From Drouetiella hepatica Uher 2000/2452 (GTDB taxonomy: Bacteria; Cyanobacteriota; Cyanobacteriia; Elainellales; Elainellaceae), in the NCBI GenBank assembly GCA_019359505.1, contig JAHHHD010000014.1, positions 1-64,000 on the forward strand: a stretch of 64,000 nucleotides of DNA. Reading direction: 5' to 3'. Of the stretch, positions 52,101-61,254 are shown piece after piece. A model generated the notes under the pieces. The model saw nothing but the letters and a program-made list of their open reading frames with translations, was not told where the DNA came from and made no database searches. Each line of letters opens with the position of its first letter. The stretch's first letter is position 1. The translations under genes were made by a program, and so were the position numbers.

Positions 52101-54442
52101 GCCTGCTTGCCGAAATCTGGCAAACGATTTTCCCCTGGGTCACTCAGATGGATTCAAGTTTGGATTCTCAAATCAATGGTTGGGATTGTTTATTCGAGAA
52201 TTCTTCTTCAGAGCAGGAAACTGATCCCCCAGACAATTCACGTCTAGAAATTAGCCTCTATCACAGTATTTGTGGTGCAATTACCTTGACAGAGGCTGTT
52301 CCAAAGTTGAGCATCGAAGACAGCATTTTGGATAAAGGGCAAGCTAGAAATGGCGTAGAAGACACCAGCGGATTAGCAATTTTGGCTCCTGGCACAGATA
52401 CAGAGATCTTCACCACAACTGTTCTGGGAATGACCACCGTTCGGAGTCTAGAATCCAGCAATAGTCTGTTTACGGAGAAGGTAACTGTACAACTGCATCA
52501 GACAGGTTGTATTCGTTTCTCCTATGTACCAGAGGGTTCTCAAACACCGCCTCGCTATCAGTGCCAACCCGATAAGGAATTTCAGGAAGCATTAGATCCC
52601 ATTCCCGATGCGATTACCTCAATTGCGAGTCATGATTCCTTCCTCTTCAGCGGGAGTGCAGGTGGTGGAATTTTCCGTTCTATCAATAATGGCGAAATTT
52701 GGGAAAAGGCTAATCGGGGATTATCAAACCCCTATGTAGCGACAACTTTGGCTTATGAGCAAGCCGGAATTGGAAAGGTTCAAATTGATAGTAGTGACCC
52801 AACAAAGGTGAGTGCAGAAAATCTGGAAGTCGCTGCATTTACTCAACAATTCCGTCCCAAGGATACGATCGCCATCCAAGGCGAAACTCGTACCGTGACT
52901 GAAATTCGCAATGATGGTCTCCTGATAGTTGACAAGGGCTTTAAAAATCTCACGGGTTCATCACCATACGCTTTTGAAATCAATACTGTCTTAGCAGGAA
53001 CAACAGGTGGAAGGATTTTCCGTTCCAAAAATAATGGAGATGATTGGATTCCTCTTACCCTACCTGGAGTCACTTCAACGATTACAGTGTTGTGCCAAGA
53101 TCAGTGGGCTTTCACAGGTACGTTAATTGAAGGTGGGTTACAGATTGAAATTAACCAGATGATTCCAGAGGATGAATTCCAAGTGGGAGATGTGGTTTCG
53201 AGCGACACCACCCAAAGTGATGATACGCAAAGCGAGGACTATCAAACTCGAAGGATTGATGCTGTTGAGTGGTCTACCGAAAAAGTGCTGCTGATACTGA
53301 ATGCTCCATTTACGCATCGCACAATACCCAAACCGATCGCCTTTCATCTCAATACTCTTTTGGCAGCGACGGCAGGTGAGGGCATTCTTAGAGGCAACGC
53401 GAATGGTGAGAATTGGCTATCGATTAATGCAGGTCTCACCAACCTTGACGTGAGAGCCTTAGCAGTGACTAAAAATGGACAGGTCTTTGCTGGGACTGCG
53501 GGAGGTGGAGTTTTTCAGATGATTCATGGTAAATCTAGGGGAGAACCTAGAGATAGTCGGAGCGAGCGCTGGATATCGCTAAATAATGGTTTGAAGAATT
53601 ACAACATTTCAGCATTAGCCATTGATTTCAGTGGGATAATAATTCTTGCTGGGACAGTGAGTGGAGGAGTATTTCGCTTTAATAGTGAGACTCAGTCTAA
53701 TCGTGAATCTGAGTGGATTCCAGTTAACCAAGGTCTATCCAGTTTTGGTATAACATCTCTGATCGCTTGTGAGATTACAGGGACAATTAACAGCGTTAAG
53801 GAGTTCATAAACGGTCAGAAAACATTCTTCTTTGAGGAAGGACTGCGACAGGGAGAATCGATGACAATTTCTGGGCGATCACAAAAGATTGCATCAATCG
53901 AATCCAATACATCTCTCACACTTGAGGCATCTCTTTCTTCTGATCTTCCGCCTGAAACTCCCTATAAATCCTATAACTTGCTGATTGCAGCGACATCTGA
54001 TGGTAAGCTTTTCCGTTCCATTAATGGGGGAGACTGTTGGAGGCAGTTAAGTTTAGATCTGAAAGGGTTAGATGTCACAGCACTGGCAGCTAATCAGAGC
54101 AGTGAACAGTTATTTGCTGGAACGGCTGCTGGCGCTATTTACTGTTCAAATGATGAGGGTAATTCCTGGCAGTCTATCAATGCAGGATTGCCTAACATGA
54201 TCGAAAAGCTACTGATTATGGAGCGATTGCAGCCCACATTTACTTCAGATTGCTATGGAGATCCGGGCTATGCTCAACTGAGTCAAAGCTGTGCAAACGA
54301 GTTGCGCACCGGGGCAGAAGACGGGGCAGAGATGGGAGTGTTTAACGATTTGAAGCAGCCTCAACGGGAGTCGAACTTACAAGCCAACCTGGAAGAATAC
54401 TTGCGATTTGGTTTAGAGGCAGGAATTTTTTACATTACTTGA
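49130..54442 (+). CDS. giant tail-protein-I-type baseplate protein with Asp-box repeats, 1770 aa
   Basis: The first 140 residues match the phage tail protein I / Cis baseplate periphery type (R-L-Y-Q-L-L-P-A-I-Y-Q-L-R-D; P-Y-M-G-D-L-L; A-Y-R-R-R-K-G-T-T). Beta-rich variable domains fill 180-1160, including two carboxyl-terminal-side regions with repeated L-x-V-x-P-G-x-A-x-D. From about 1165 to 1700 there are at least six Asp-box repeats (S-I-N-N-G-E-I-W, S-K-N-N-G-D-D-W, S-I-N-G-G-D-C-W, S-N-D-E-G-N-S-W among them) with interposed small beta modules (T-I-A-I-Q-G-E-T-R-T-V-T-E-I). It is the largest baseplate component and shares the repeat type with the preceding gene, implying a propeller-bearing periphery. 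Confidence 0.85.
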   Translation: MNQISRDRLYQLLPAIYQLRDTVEGEPLKALLAVIEQEVEAIEEDIGDLYDNWFIETCVEWAIPYMGDLLDVRALYASSFPKNQPQNQLATTQKELLGDRPPRPRPYGQQERRAYVANTLAYRRRKGTTTVLEQLVRDVTGWRARAIEFSRLLITTQNLNHLRTNSATVDLRNNTSLDLIGTPFEQQVAYTAEVRRASLGGKYNIPNIGIFVWRLQSYPIQRGTARVVAVTEADPTGRFCTFNPLGYDDVPLFNQPQSATDLTKQAQEINLPTPLRYGSLANELKERRQLRLQGKPLLSPRYFNESSPVLQIFVNGQPNPIPPEEILICRLAITEAEREEAIAVNQAENQAEQAQGQEQVPIDDMSWLFPDADSERNPDDIAIPTKVVAVDPELGRIAFLDRTLPERVEVSYLYGFSDDLGGGPYSRGANKTDLLKNAGQKLIEDTPETNWINPLYWEVEQIASADDNPLDTAIQNWNRTVSAWQALRDQIHVPLARVTVSPVQISRVKSSNDPVPLRFKPGIVGKGLEVLPGFCPTEILITPGLAIDRQGRRLQVCQMETFDLNDLSVYPHQHDQFIILVICYRAALQGQDYQFAWVPETAIADDGYPEGTLIPLARLKIRSANSDQRCVGQPDLSVRDDHQRGIVQGLDVNVRPGKLEVAITPGTAVDKWGNVLIATTTQLLNLKDYQGSTVYLVVSLTSQIGQRWQLEYILSEAEANSDRYIRLASLSVPKVKFKVDGIDAASRAIEGLQVNATDKGISIAAGTAKDSQGREINLEQAYQFDLSSYTAQQFVLFISPQRRQGFPLQPIDSSTKKDWQQLGIVPQEPDPADTGIILIKDSLTYEGDLEITIPQEKKLKIIAVDGSRPHICGNVSVQGTAPATEPNQGELILEGLLIEGGLIVLPGYLERLQVIHSTLVPEQGGLWVQPQEETLSSCCIFDAEDPLAAIASVMTVLAFVQGAWYSNLKLDQTPEKYLGQLTQLVTQQMNRLLAEIWQTIFPWVTQMDSSLDSQINGWDCLFENSSSEQETDPPDNSRLEISLYHSICGAITLTEAVPKLSIEDSILDKGQARNGVEDTSGLAILAPGTDTEIFTTTVLGMTTVRSLESSNSLFTEKVTVQLHQTGCIRFSYVPEGSQTPPRYQCQPDKEFQEALDPIPDAITSIASHDSFLFSGSAGGGIFRSINNGEIWEKANRGLSNPYVATTLAYEQAGIGKVQIDSSDPTKVSAENLEVAAFTQQFRPKDTIAIQGETRTVTEIRNDGLLIVDKGFKNLTGSSPYAFEINTVLAGTTGGRIFRSKNNGDDWIPLTLPGVTSTITVLCQDQWAFTGTLIEGGLQIEINQMIPEDEFQVGDVVSSDTTQSDDTQSEDYQTRRIDAVEWSTEKVLLILNAPFTHRTIPKPIAFHLNTLLAATAGEGILRGNANGENWLSINAGLTNLDVRALAVTKNGQVFAGTAGGGVFQMIHGKSRGEPRDSRSERWISLNNGLKNYNISALAIDFSGIIILAGTVSGGVFRFNSETQSNRESEWIPVNQGLSSFGITSLIACEITGTINSVKEFINGQKTFFFEEGLRQGESMTISGRSQKIASIESNTSLTLEASLSSDLPPETPYKSYNLLIAATSDGKLFRSINGGDCWRQLSLDLKGLDVTALAANQSSEQLFAGTAAGAIYCSNDEGNSWQSINAGLPNMIEKLLIMERLQPTFTSDCYGDPGYAQLSQSCANELRTGAEDGAEMGVFNDLKQPQRESNLQANLEEYLRFGLEAGIFYIT

Positions 54443-54452
54443 GGAGAGTTGA

Positions 54453-57400
54453 ATGAAAGGTGATTTCACTCGATTGACATTTCGTCCTGACAAGCATTAC
54501 ACCAGTGTGCTGATGCAACAAGGTCGCCTGCAACTTGATTCTGACTGGAATGAGCAGGCGGATATTCAGGCACATTTGTATCGAACTCAAGTGGTAGATT
54601 TGATCGGTGCAGAAAGTGGCGCACCAACGAGCGAGAATGATCCGAATCAACAAACAGATAAAGCTTATAAAGATAGTTTCAAAATTAGTGAAACCAGCAG
54701 TAATGGGGAGGATTTAGTAATTTCTCCCGGTCGCTTCTATGTGAATGGAACGCTCTGCGAACTGGAAGCTACTCGTGTCAAGTTTGAAGTTACGCCTTCT
54801 AACCAAGTCAAAGTAAATACATTAATTGTTGATGGTCAAAAATTTGAAGAAGGTCAATGGATTAAGGTTGTAGGTGATCAGAAGATTCTCAAAATCAATC
54901 GAGAAATTAATACCCAAACATTAGAACTGCCATTAAATGACTCGGCAGGTTCGGTCGGTCAGCGTGGGGAGTTGAGCCGTACTTTAACCTACAAGACACA
55001 GTCTGATCATCCTAACTCTGAACCCTCTGCAAATGGCTTACATCTAGCCTATCTCGATGTTTGGCAACGTCATATCACGACGATCGAAGATCCTGGTCTG
55101 CGTGAACCTGCCCTCAATCTTCCTGATACAACAACTCGAACAAAAACCGTCTGGCAGTTAAAACTTCAACCTCTAAATCGAAAATTTATTGAAGATAGTA
55201 CTGTTGCAGGACAAACTAGAACTGATCTTCTCAGCAGGTTAAATGGTCTTAGCGTAGAGAGGCTAAAGCAAAGTTTTGAAGCTTTTCTAACCGCCAACAT
55301 ACCTCTCGCACAACAGGGTGATACAAAAGGAAAATTTGAATTTCTGTTAAACACAGTTGTAAATCCAAGCACACCATCATGGAGACAGCAATTTGAGGAC
55401 ATATTAAAATCTCTTCTAGCTGTTAATCAGGATGCATTAAAAACCGCTTTAGATAATCTATTAATAACAGTTCAATTAACAGATGTTCAGCCTTTTGACC
55501 AATTGTTGGCAAAAGTCACATTAACGCCTGCCCAGGAAACGAACTTAAAGATTCCATTTAATGCGCTTTTAGCAAAGGTTGTACCACCTGACCCAGATCA
55601 ACAAAAGTCATCCTATGATACCCTGCTGGCGAGAACTACATCCACGCAAGAAGACAAGAAAGAATTACAGCACCCCTTTGACGAATTACTGTCAAAAATC
55701 ACATTAACAACTGAAGAAAAGGCTGAATTGCAGAGTTATTTTAATGATTTGCAAGCAGCACCCACTTCTGCATCAGATGAAGAGAAGACAAGATGGACGG
55801 CAAGCTTTAATGCGTTATTGCCAAAAATCGACCAGCTAACTAGCAAAGGAAATACGTTTCAGGCAGATTTTAAGACTTTTCTGGACAAGGCGATCGCATC
55901 CGATCAGGTTTTGAAGGAACTCGAATCTTATGAAAGAGATGAAACAATAGCGGATGATTTGAGCAAACCAGAGTGGATTTCCTTCACTAAGGATGCATGG
56001 AGTACCTTTCCTCAAAGGAGCAAAAGACGCAAACCCTACATGAATGCTTGTGCCAAACTATGTACCGCATCTGGTAGTGCAACCTCAAGTGACAGCCGCT
56101 ATCGTCGGTTAGAAAATCAGCTCTATCGTGTCGAAATTCATGATCCCGGTAAAGTGGGTGACGATCAATCTGAAGCCGAAAGCAAGAAGGCTACATTTAA
56201 ATGGTCGCGCGACAATGGCAGCATTGTTAGTATTATTGAAAACTACGAAAATTTTGAAAAAGGCATCATTACCATTCGCAAATCTGCCCAAGATGCATGG
56301 ACTTCTTCCAAATCTGGGCAATGGATTGAGATCTTGGATGAAGAACGGGAGTTAAAAGGTCAACCAGGTCAGTTGGCTCGTTTGAGTCGGGTATCTGGCA
56401 ATAAAATTGAGTTTGATGTCTCTAGCCTTGTGGGTGAGAAAGTTCAAAAATCAACGAAGGTGCGACGTTGGGATCACATGACTAAGGAAGCGTCCATCCT
56501 GACCCGCACAGAGTGGGTTGAACTGGAAGCTGGAATCAAAGTTCAGTTTGATAAAGAATCTGAGTACAAAACGGGCGACTACTGGCTAATTCCGGCAAGA
56601 GCCGCAACAAATGACATTGAATGGTCAGACAATCAGGCTGAAGACTTGAACAAGCGCCAGCCTCTACCACAAACTGCACTGGGAATTGAGCATGACTATG
56701 CTCTCTTAGCTGCGGTAGAGGTCGTAGACGGGAAGTTTAGTCCACTGATCAAGGAACAAGATCATCGTTTCATATTCCCTGCTCTAGCGTATACCTTTGA
56801 TACCAGAGAAGGGGTCATAAAAGGCAATCTAGACGTTCAAGGAACACTTACAGCAAATAACCTCAATGTTTCTGGTAGATTTTCAGCAGGCACATTTCAA
56901 GGTGCAACCTTCGCAGTTACCAAAGACCCAACTTCTAACAATCCCAGCATCTATGGTTCGATTCGCATCGGTGAAAATCCTAACCGAGTTGAATTTGTAC
57001 CAGATCAAGCAAGCATTTTTGCATTCACCAAGACTAGTAAAGTCGGTATTGGGGTAACAGACTTCTCCAGTCAGTTTGGGGTAATTGGCAATGTGGCAAT
57101 TGGAGATGCAACCTTTTTAAATTCAACTTCCATTCCCCAAAATGGTCTTATTGTCAAAGGGAATGCTGGGTTTGGTACACCCACTCCCAAAAATCAACTT
57201 GATGTTTTTGGTGCAGTTGCGATTGGGCAAGCCTTTGCCGGAACTACAACGGCTCCTGCTAATGGGCTACTGGTCGATGGGAAGGTTGCAATCGGAATCG
57301 CTCAACCTGACACCAATGTAAATGTAAAGCTTCATGTAAACGGTACTGTTAAAGCTACCGCATTTGATGGAGATGGATCAGCGCTCACTGGAGTTGTTAA

Positions 57401-58475
57401 GACAGAGGGGAATAATGTATTTAGTGGAACACTAATTGTTAGGGGAAGCACCTCTCTTGCAACTCCTTCTCCTACTACTTTAAATTCTACTGTTGGAATT
57501 GGGGTTGAAAACCCAGCTAGTAAATTAACAGTAAAGGGGAATGCAGCAATCGGGAAAAGATATGATCAAACAGAAGCACCTAAAGATGGTCTTTTAGTAG
57601 AGGGGGGTGTTGGTATTGGTACAGATAGATCTCCTGTAACATTAAACGCTAAGCTTGAGGTTCAAGGAGCATCCAGTGATACTCAGAAAGCCGCATTAAA
57701 TATCACAAATTCGCAGCTTAAAAACCTGCTTTGGGTAAGAAATGATGGCAAGGTGGGTATTGGCATTGAAAATTTACGGGACATAAAGGAAAAGCTGCAC
57801 GTCGATGGTTCTCTGCAAGTTGCTAATGATATTAAGTGTGATCGCTTATTTATTAACGCAGATGAACTCCCTGGTGATGCTCCTACTCAGGATAATCCTG
57901 ATCCAATGCTCTATGTTAATGGTTCTCTCTTAGTAGAAAAGAGGATTTTTGCTAAAGGGGTTTTAGAAGCCAACGAATTTCAAGGGTCAGATTTTAAGCA
58001 GATTTCATCAAGGACACTAAAAGATCAGGTAAGTGATTTATCCAGCCAAGAAGTTGAGGAAATTCTGCAAAGGCTCAATCCTGTAAAATATGTCTATACC
58101 GAAGACGCGACCCAAAGCTTGCGTGCTGGCTTTATTGCAGAAGATACGCCTGACTTACTCACCTCATCTGATAAACAAGCCATTAAAATTCTGGATGTCG
58201 TTGCCGTTCTCACTAAAGCCGTCAAAGATCAACAGATGATGTCAGAAGAACTCTCTGAGGTTATTGAAAATCAGCGTAGTGAACTTGAGATATTACGAGA
58301 AAACCTTAGAGCGTTGGAGGAGCGAAATCTTGACAGTCCGCAGGCGATTGCGCCCTTCATAAACCCCCTAGATGAGCAGATTATTGAGCGATCGTCTAGA
58401 ACCTCTAGACGCACTGAATGGTTGTTGTATCGAAAACTCAAACGCTTCATCCGCCAACTATTTGGCGGAACTTAG
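54453..58475 (+). CDS. DUF6519/tail-fibre-like protein with S74 chaperone end, 1340 aa
   Basis: The opening D-F-T-R-L-T-F-R-P-D-K-H-Y-T-S-V-L-M-Q-Q-G-R-L-Q-L-D-x-D-W-N-E-Q-A-D is the DUF6519 start. An inserted helical repeat array (about 245-490) interrupts that domain, which resumes to about 780. Next come repeated fibre-type motifs (V-G-I-G, L-x-V-x-G, A-N-G-L-L-V-D-G) to about 1160, typical of trimeric beta-fibres. The end has the peptidase S74 intramolecular chaperone pattern, with a Ser-Lys dyad S1185/K1190 in S-S-R-T-L-K, F-I-A-E-D near 1225 and a final coiled coil. S74 domains assemble and then self-release from fibres. A receptor-binding or anchoring fibre is the likely role. Confidence 0.82.
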   Translation: MKGDFTRLTFRPDKHYTSVLMQQGRLQLDSDWNEQADIQAHLYRTQVVDLIGAESGAPTSENDPNQQTDKAYKDSFKISETSSNGEDLVISPGRFYVNGTLCELEATRVKFEVTPSNQVKVNTLIVDGQKFEEGQWIKVVGDQKILKINREINTQTLELPLNDSAGSVGQRGELSRTLTYKTQSDHPNSEPSANGLHLAYLDVWQRHITTIEDPGLREPALNLPDTTTRTKTVWQLKLQPLNRKFIEDSTVAGQTRTDLLSRLNGLSVERLKQSFEAFLTANIPLAQQGDTKGKFEFLLNTVVNPSTPSWRQQFEDILKSLLAVNQDALKTALDNLLITVQLTDVQPFDQLLAKVTLTPAQETNLKIPFNALLAKVVPPDPDQQKSSYDTLLARTTSTQEDKKELQHPFDELLSKITLTTEEKAELQSYFNDLQAAPTSASDEEKTRWTASFNALLPKIDQLTSKGNTFQADFKTFLDKAIASDQVLKELESYERDETIADDLSKPEWISFTKDAWSTFPQRSKRRKPYMNACAKLCTASGSATSSDSRYRRLENQLYRVEIHDPGKVGDDQSEAESKKATFKWSRDNGSIVSIIENYENFEKGIITIRKSAQDAWTSSKSGQWIEILDEERELKGQPGQLARLSRVSGNKIEFDVSSLVGEKVQKSTKVRRWDHMTKEASILTRTEWVELEAGIKVQFDKESEYKTGDYWLIPARAATNDIEWSDNQAEDLNKRQPLPQTALGIEHDYALLAAVEVVDGKFSPLIKEQDHRFIFPALAYTFDTREGVIKGNLDVQGTLTANNLNVSGRFSAGTFQGATFAVTKDPTSNNPSIYGSIRIGENPNRVEFVPDQASIFAFTKTSKVGIGVTDFSSQFGVIGNVAIGDATFLNSTSIPQNGLIVKGNAGFGTPTPKNQLDVFGAVAIGQAFAGTTTAPANGLLVDGKVAIGIAQPDTNVNVKLHVNGTVKATAFDGDGSALTGVVKTEGNNVFSGTLIVRGSTSLATPSPTTLNSTVGIGVENPASKLTVKGNAAIGKRYDQTEAPKDGLLVEGGVGIGTDRSPVTLNAKLEVQGASSDTQKAALNITNSQLKNLLWVRNDGKVGIGIENLRDIKEKLHVDGSLQVANDIKCDRLFINADELPGDAPTQDNPDPMLYVNGSLLVEKRIFAKGVLEANEFQGSDFKQISSRTLKDQVSDLSSQEVEEILQRLNPVKYVYTEDATQSLRAGFIAEDTPDLLTSSDKQAIKILDVVAVLTKAVKDQQMMSEELSEVIENQRSELEILRENLRALEERNLDSPQAIAPFINPLDEQIIERSSRTSRRTEWLLYRKLKRFIRQLFGGT

Positions 58476-58576
58476 GATAACTAGAATGAAAACGCTAATT
58501 TCAAATTTTTACTCGTGATTTGCATCACCAGTCATCAATTTCAAACCCAAACCAAATTTAGAGAGGAGAAAGAGCA

Positions 58577-59095
58577 ATGCCTAATATTATCAATGTCGGT
58601 TTCAGCATACAGGTAGAAGGAGGTCCGCAGGTTCCTGTTGCGCCTATAAAAATTCCTGTCGAAGCTTACGACAAAATTGAAGTAAGTGTTAAACCAGGTG
58701 CTGAGGTAGATATTGATGTTCAACCAGGTGAAAAAGCAGTCAGCTTTCTGCTGATCAAATCGAGTATGTATACTCCATCCGATGCAGCCGATGATAAAAA
58801 GCTTACGTATCAACCTCAAGGCAAGCCTGCTATTAGCCTGGATAACCCTCAGATTTACTTAGGGACAGAATCAATTACTACTTTGCTAGGTGCAGTAAAA
58901 AAAATCAAATTCTCCAACAAGCTTGAAGATGAAGCCGCAGGTAGTGGTGGTGGTGCTGCTGGCACTATTGCTACTGCTGGCGCTGAAAAAGATCCGGCTG
59001 TGATTGAAATTCTAGTAGGGCGTGATGCAACCCTTCCGGCACCTGCTCCAGAACCTAGTTCAACACCTGCTCCAGAAACTGCTCCAAGTCCTTAA
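58577..59095 (+). CDS. unknown protein between fibre and sheath genes, 172 aa
   Basis: No family recognised. Residues 1-115 are beta-rich (alternating V/I/K segments, S-I-Q-V-E-G-G; E-V-S-V-K-P-G-A-E-V-D-I-D-V; L-L-I-K-S), then a Gly/Ala-rich stretch and a Pro/Ala/Glu-rich disordered tail. A strong site, agaggagaaag, lies ahead of ATG. Position in the operon between the fibre-like gene and the sheath gene suggests a structural or accessory particle component, but nothing identifies which. No signal peptide. Confidence 0.65.
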   Translation: MPNIINVGFSIQVEGGPQVPVAPIKIPVEAYDKIEVSVKPGAEVDIDVQPGEKAVSFLLIKSSMYTPSDAADDKKLTYQPQGKPAISLDNPQIYLGTESITTLLGAVKKIKFSNKLEDEAAGSGGGAAGTIATAGAEKDPAVIEILVGRDATLPAPAPEPSSTPAPETAPSP

Positions 59096-59154
59096 CTTGT
59101 ACTAACTCTTTCGTTTTGAAGCTCGTCATTCTGTTTTAAAAGGAGAAATCTATT

Positions 59155-60687
59155 ATGCCCGTAACCCCTACTTATCCAGGTGTTTATATTGAGGAAATTC
59201 CTAGTGGCGTTCGCACAATTACGGGTGTCGCAACTTCTATCACGGCTTTCATTGGACGTGCACTTCAAGGACCCACTGACAAAGCTGTACGGATTCAAAG
59301 TTTTGGCGACTTTGAAAGAAAGTTTGGTGGTTTATGGGTCGAGAGCATGATGAGCTATGCCGTGCAACAGTTTTTCCTTAACGGCGGTTCGGATGCAATC
59401 ATTATTCGGGTAGTCAGTAAAACAGCTAAACCTGCTACAACAACGGCTAGCGGACTGAACTTGGTCGCTGCGAGTGCTGGTGAGTGGAGTTCTAAAACAG
59501 ATCAAGAACTGCAAGTCACAATTGATCAAAATACACGACCCAATGATCCAGATGAAACCTTGTTTAATCTGACAATTCAACAAAAAATTCCTAATCAGGC
59601 TACTGCTCGCCCCCTTGAAGTCTTTCGTAATTTGTCTATCAAACCGAATGCCTCTCGTTTTGTCACAAAAGTCTTGCAGGAAGAGTCCAATTTTGTCCGC
59701 ATACAAGGTGATATTCCTCAGACAAGACCTGGAGCAGGTACCGGAACATTTCAGAGCGGTTCAAATGGTGATGCACCTCCTACTTATGGCGACTACTGGG
59801 GGAATGGGGAGACGAATCCTTTACTAGACAAGGTCGATCTATTTAATCTCTTGTGCATTCCACCCAATATACGGGATCTTAATGTTGCTGACGACGACGC
59901 TGGGATATCCTTATTGACTAAGGCTCTTGCCTATTGTCAAGAGCGGAGGGCGATGTTAATTGTTGATCCGCCAACAAAATGGAGTGCTCCTGATAAGGCA
60001 GCAGAAGATTCTGGCGGTATTCGTTCGCTATTGCGTAGTAAAAACGCGGTAGTTTACTTTCCCCAAGTACGATTGGCTGATTCCCTTAAGGAAAATCGTT
60101 TAGAAACCTTTCCGCCTTCAGGTGTAATGGCAGGTATTATGTCTCGCACCGATGCTCAGCGAGGCGTCTGGAAAGCGCCAGCAGGAACTGAAGCCATACT
60201 TTCGGGGGTATCAGAATTGACCTATAAATTGACAGATGGGGAGAATGGTCAGCTCAATCCATTGGGGATTAATTGTCTGCGATCGTTTGCGGTCTATGGC
60301 AATGTCGCTTGGGGGGCAAGAACCATGGAAGGGGCTGATCAACTGGCATCAGAGTGGAAGTATTTGCCAGTGCGACGAATGGCTCTTTTTCTAGAAGAAA
60401 GTCTTTACCGAGGAACCCAATGGGTTGTGTTTGAACCCAATGATGAGCCCCTGTGGGCACAAATTCGTCTGAACCTTGGAGCCTTTATGAATAACTTGTT
60501 CCGACAGGGAGCATTTCAGGGTAAGACACCACGGGAAGCGTATTTGGTGAAATGCGACAAGGAAACGACAACCCAAAATGATATCAATCTGGGCATTGTC
60601 AATATTGTGGTCGGGTTTGCCCCATTGAAACCAGCAGAGTTTGTGATTATTAAACTGCAACAATTAGCCGGTCAAATTGAAGTATAA
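59155..60687 (+). CDS. contractile sheath protein (Cis2/Afp2-like), 510 aa
   Basis: Starts with the sheath signature P-T-Y-P-G-V-Y-I-E-E-I-P-S-G-V-R-T-I-T-G-V (about residues 5-25) and A-F-I-G-R-A, followed by F-F-L-N-G-G-S-D-A. The C-terminal third contains the conserved sheath core (W-V-V-F-E-P-N-D-E-P-L-W near 421-432; V-G-F-A-P-L-K-P-A-E-F-V-I-I near the end). Length is typical for a single-type sheath. Sheath subunits wrap the tube, store energy and contract. A strong ribosome site aaaaggag lies before ATG, as expected for a protein made in many copies. Only one sheath gene is present, as in cyanobacterial systems, unlike Afp with three. Confidence 0.96.
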   Translation: MPVTPTYPGVYIEEIPSGVRTITGVATSITAFIGRALQGPTDKAVRIQSFGDFERKFGGLWVESMMSYAVQQFFLNGGSDAIIIRVVSKTAKPATTTASGLNLVAASAGEWSSKTDQELQVTIDQNTRPNDPDETLFNLTIQQKIPNQATARPLEVFRNLSIKPNASRFVTKVLQEESNFVRIQGDIPQTRPGAGTGTFQSGSNGDAPPTYGDYWGNGETNPLLDKVDLFNLLCIPPNIRDLNVADDDAGISLLTKALAYCQERRAMLIVDPPTKWSAPDKAAEDSGGIRSLLRSKNAVVYFPQVRLADSLKENRLETFPPSGVMAGIMSRTDAQRGVWKAPAGTEAILSGVSELTYKLTDGENGQLNPLGINCLRSFAVYGNVAWGARTMEGADQLASEWKYLPVRRMALFLEESLYRGTQWVVFEPNDEPLWAQIRLNLGAFMNNLFRQGAFQGKTPREAYLVKCDKETTTQNDINLGIVNIVVGFAPLKPAEFVIIKLQQLAGQIEV

Positions 60688-60698
60688 AGGAAGCAGCA

Positions 60699-61223
60699 AT
60701 GGCTCAATTTAGTGTGAATGCTCAACGATTCGATCCGTACAAAAACTTCAAGTTTCGCGTCAAATGGGACGGTAGATATGTCGCAGGTGTCAGCAAAGTG
60801 GGAGCACTAAAGCGCAGCACTGAAGTGGTCAACCATCGAGAAGGTGGAGATTCCAGCAGCCAACGCCACTCACCCGGTCAAACTAAATATGAGCCGATCA
60901 TGCTGGAGCGGGGTATCACCCACGATAAAGAATTTGAACAATGGGCAAACAAAGTTTGGAACTATGGTTCTGGATTAGGAGCCGAAGTCTCGCTCAAAGA
61001 CTTTCGTAAAGAAATCATCATCGAAGTCATGAACGAGTCGGGACAGACTGCGATCGCCTACAAAGTTTACCGCTGCTGGGTTTCAGAATTCACTGCTTTA
61101 CCAGAATTGGATGCCAATGCTAACGCGATCGCCATCCAAAGCATTCAACTTCAGAACGAAGGATGGGAACGTGATTTTGACGTTGCTGAACCGACAGAAC
61201 CGAGTTTCTTAGAACCCGCTTAG
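60699..61223 (+). CDS. inner tube protein (Cis1/Afp1-like), 174 aa
   Basis: Starts within 12 bases of the sheath stop. Residues 10-40 read Y-K-N-F-K-F-R-V-K-W-D-G-R-Y-V-A-G-V-S-K-V-G-A-L-K-R-S-T-E-V, the phage tail tube (gp19) pattern, followed by L-E-R-G-I-T-H-D-K-E-F near 68-78 and a C-terminal V-E-F-T/S-A-L-P-E-L-D-A. The size equals that of tube proteins that stack as hexamers in the sheath and carry effectors in the lumen. It lies directly after the sheath gene, the standard order. Confidence 0.96.
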   Translation: MAQFSVNAQRFDPYKNFKFRVKWDGRYVAGVSKVGALKRSTEVVNHREGGDSSSQRHSPGQTKYEPIMLERGITHDKEFEQWANKVWNYGSGLGAEVSLKDFRKEIIIEVMNESGQTAIAYKVYRCWVSEFTALPELDANANAIAIQSIQLQNEGWERDFDVAEPTEPSFLEPA

Positions 61224-61254
61224 TGAGAAAAAAGGAATAAGGCAGTTACTTGCT

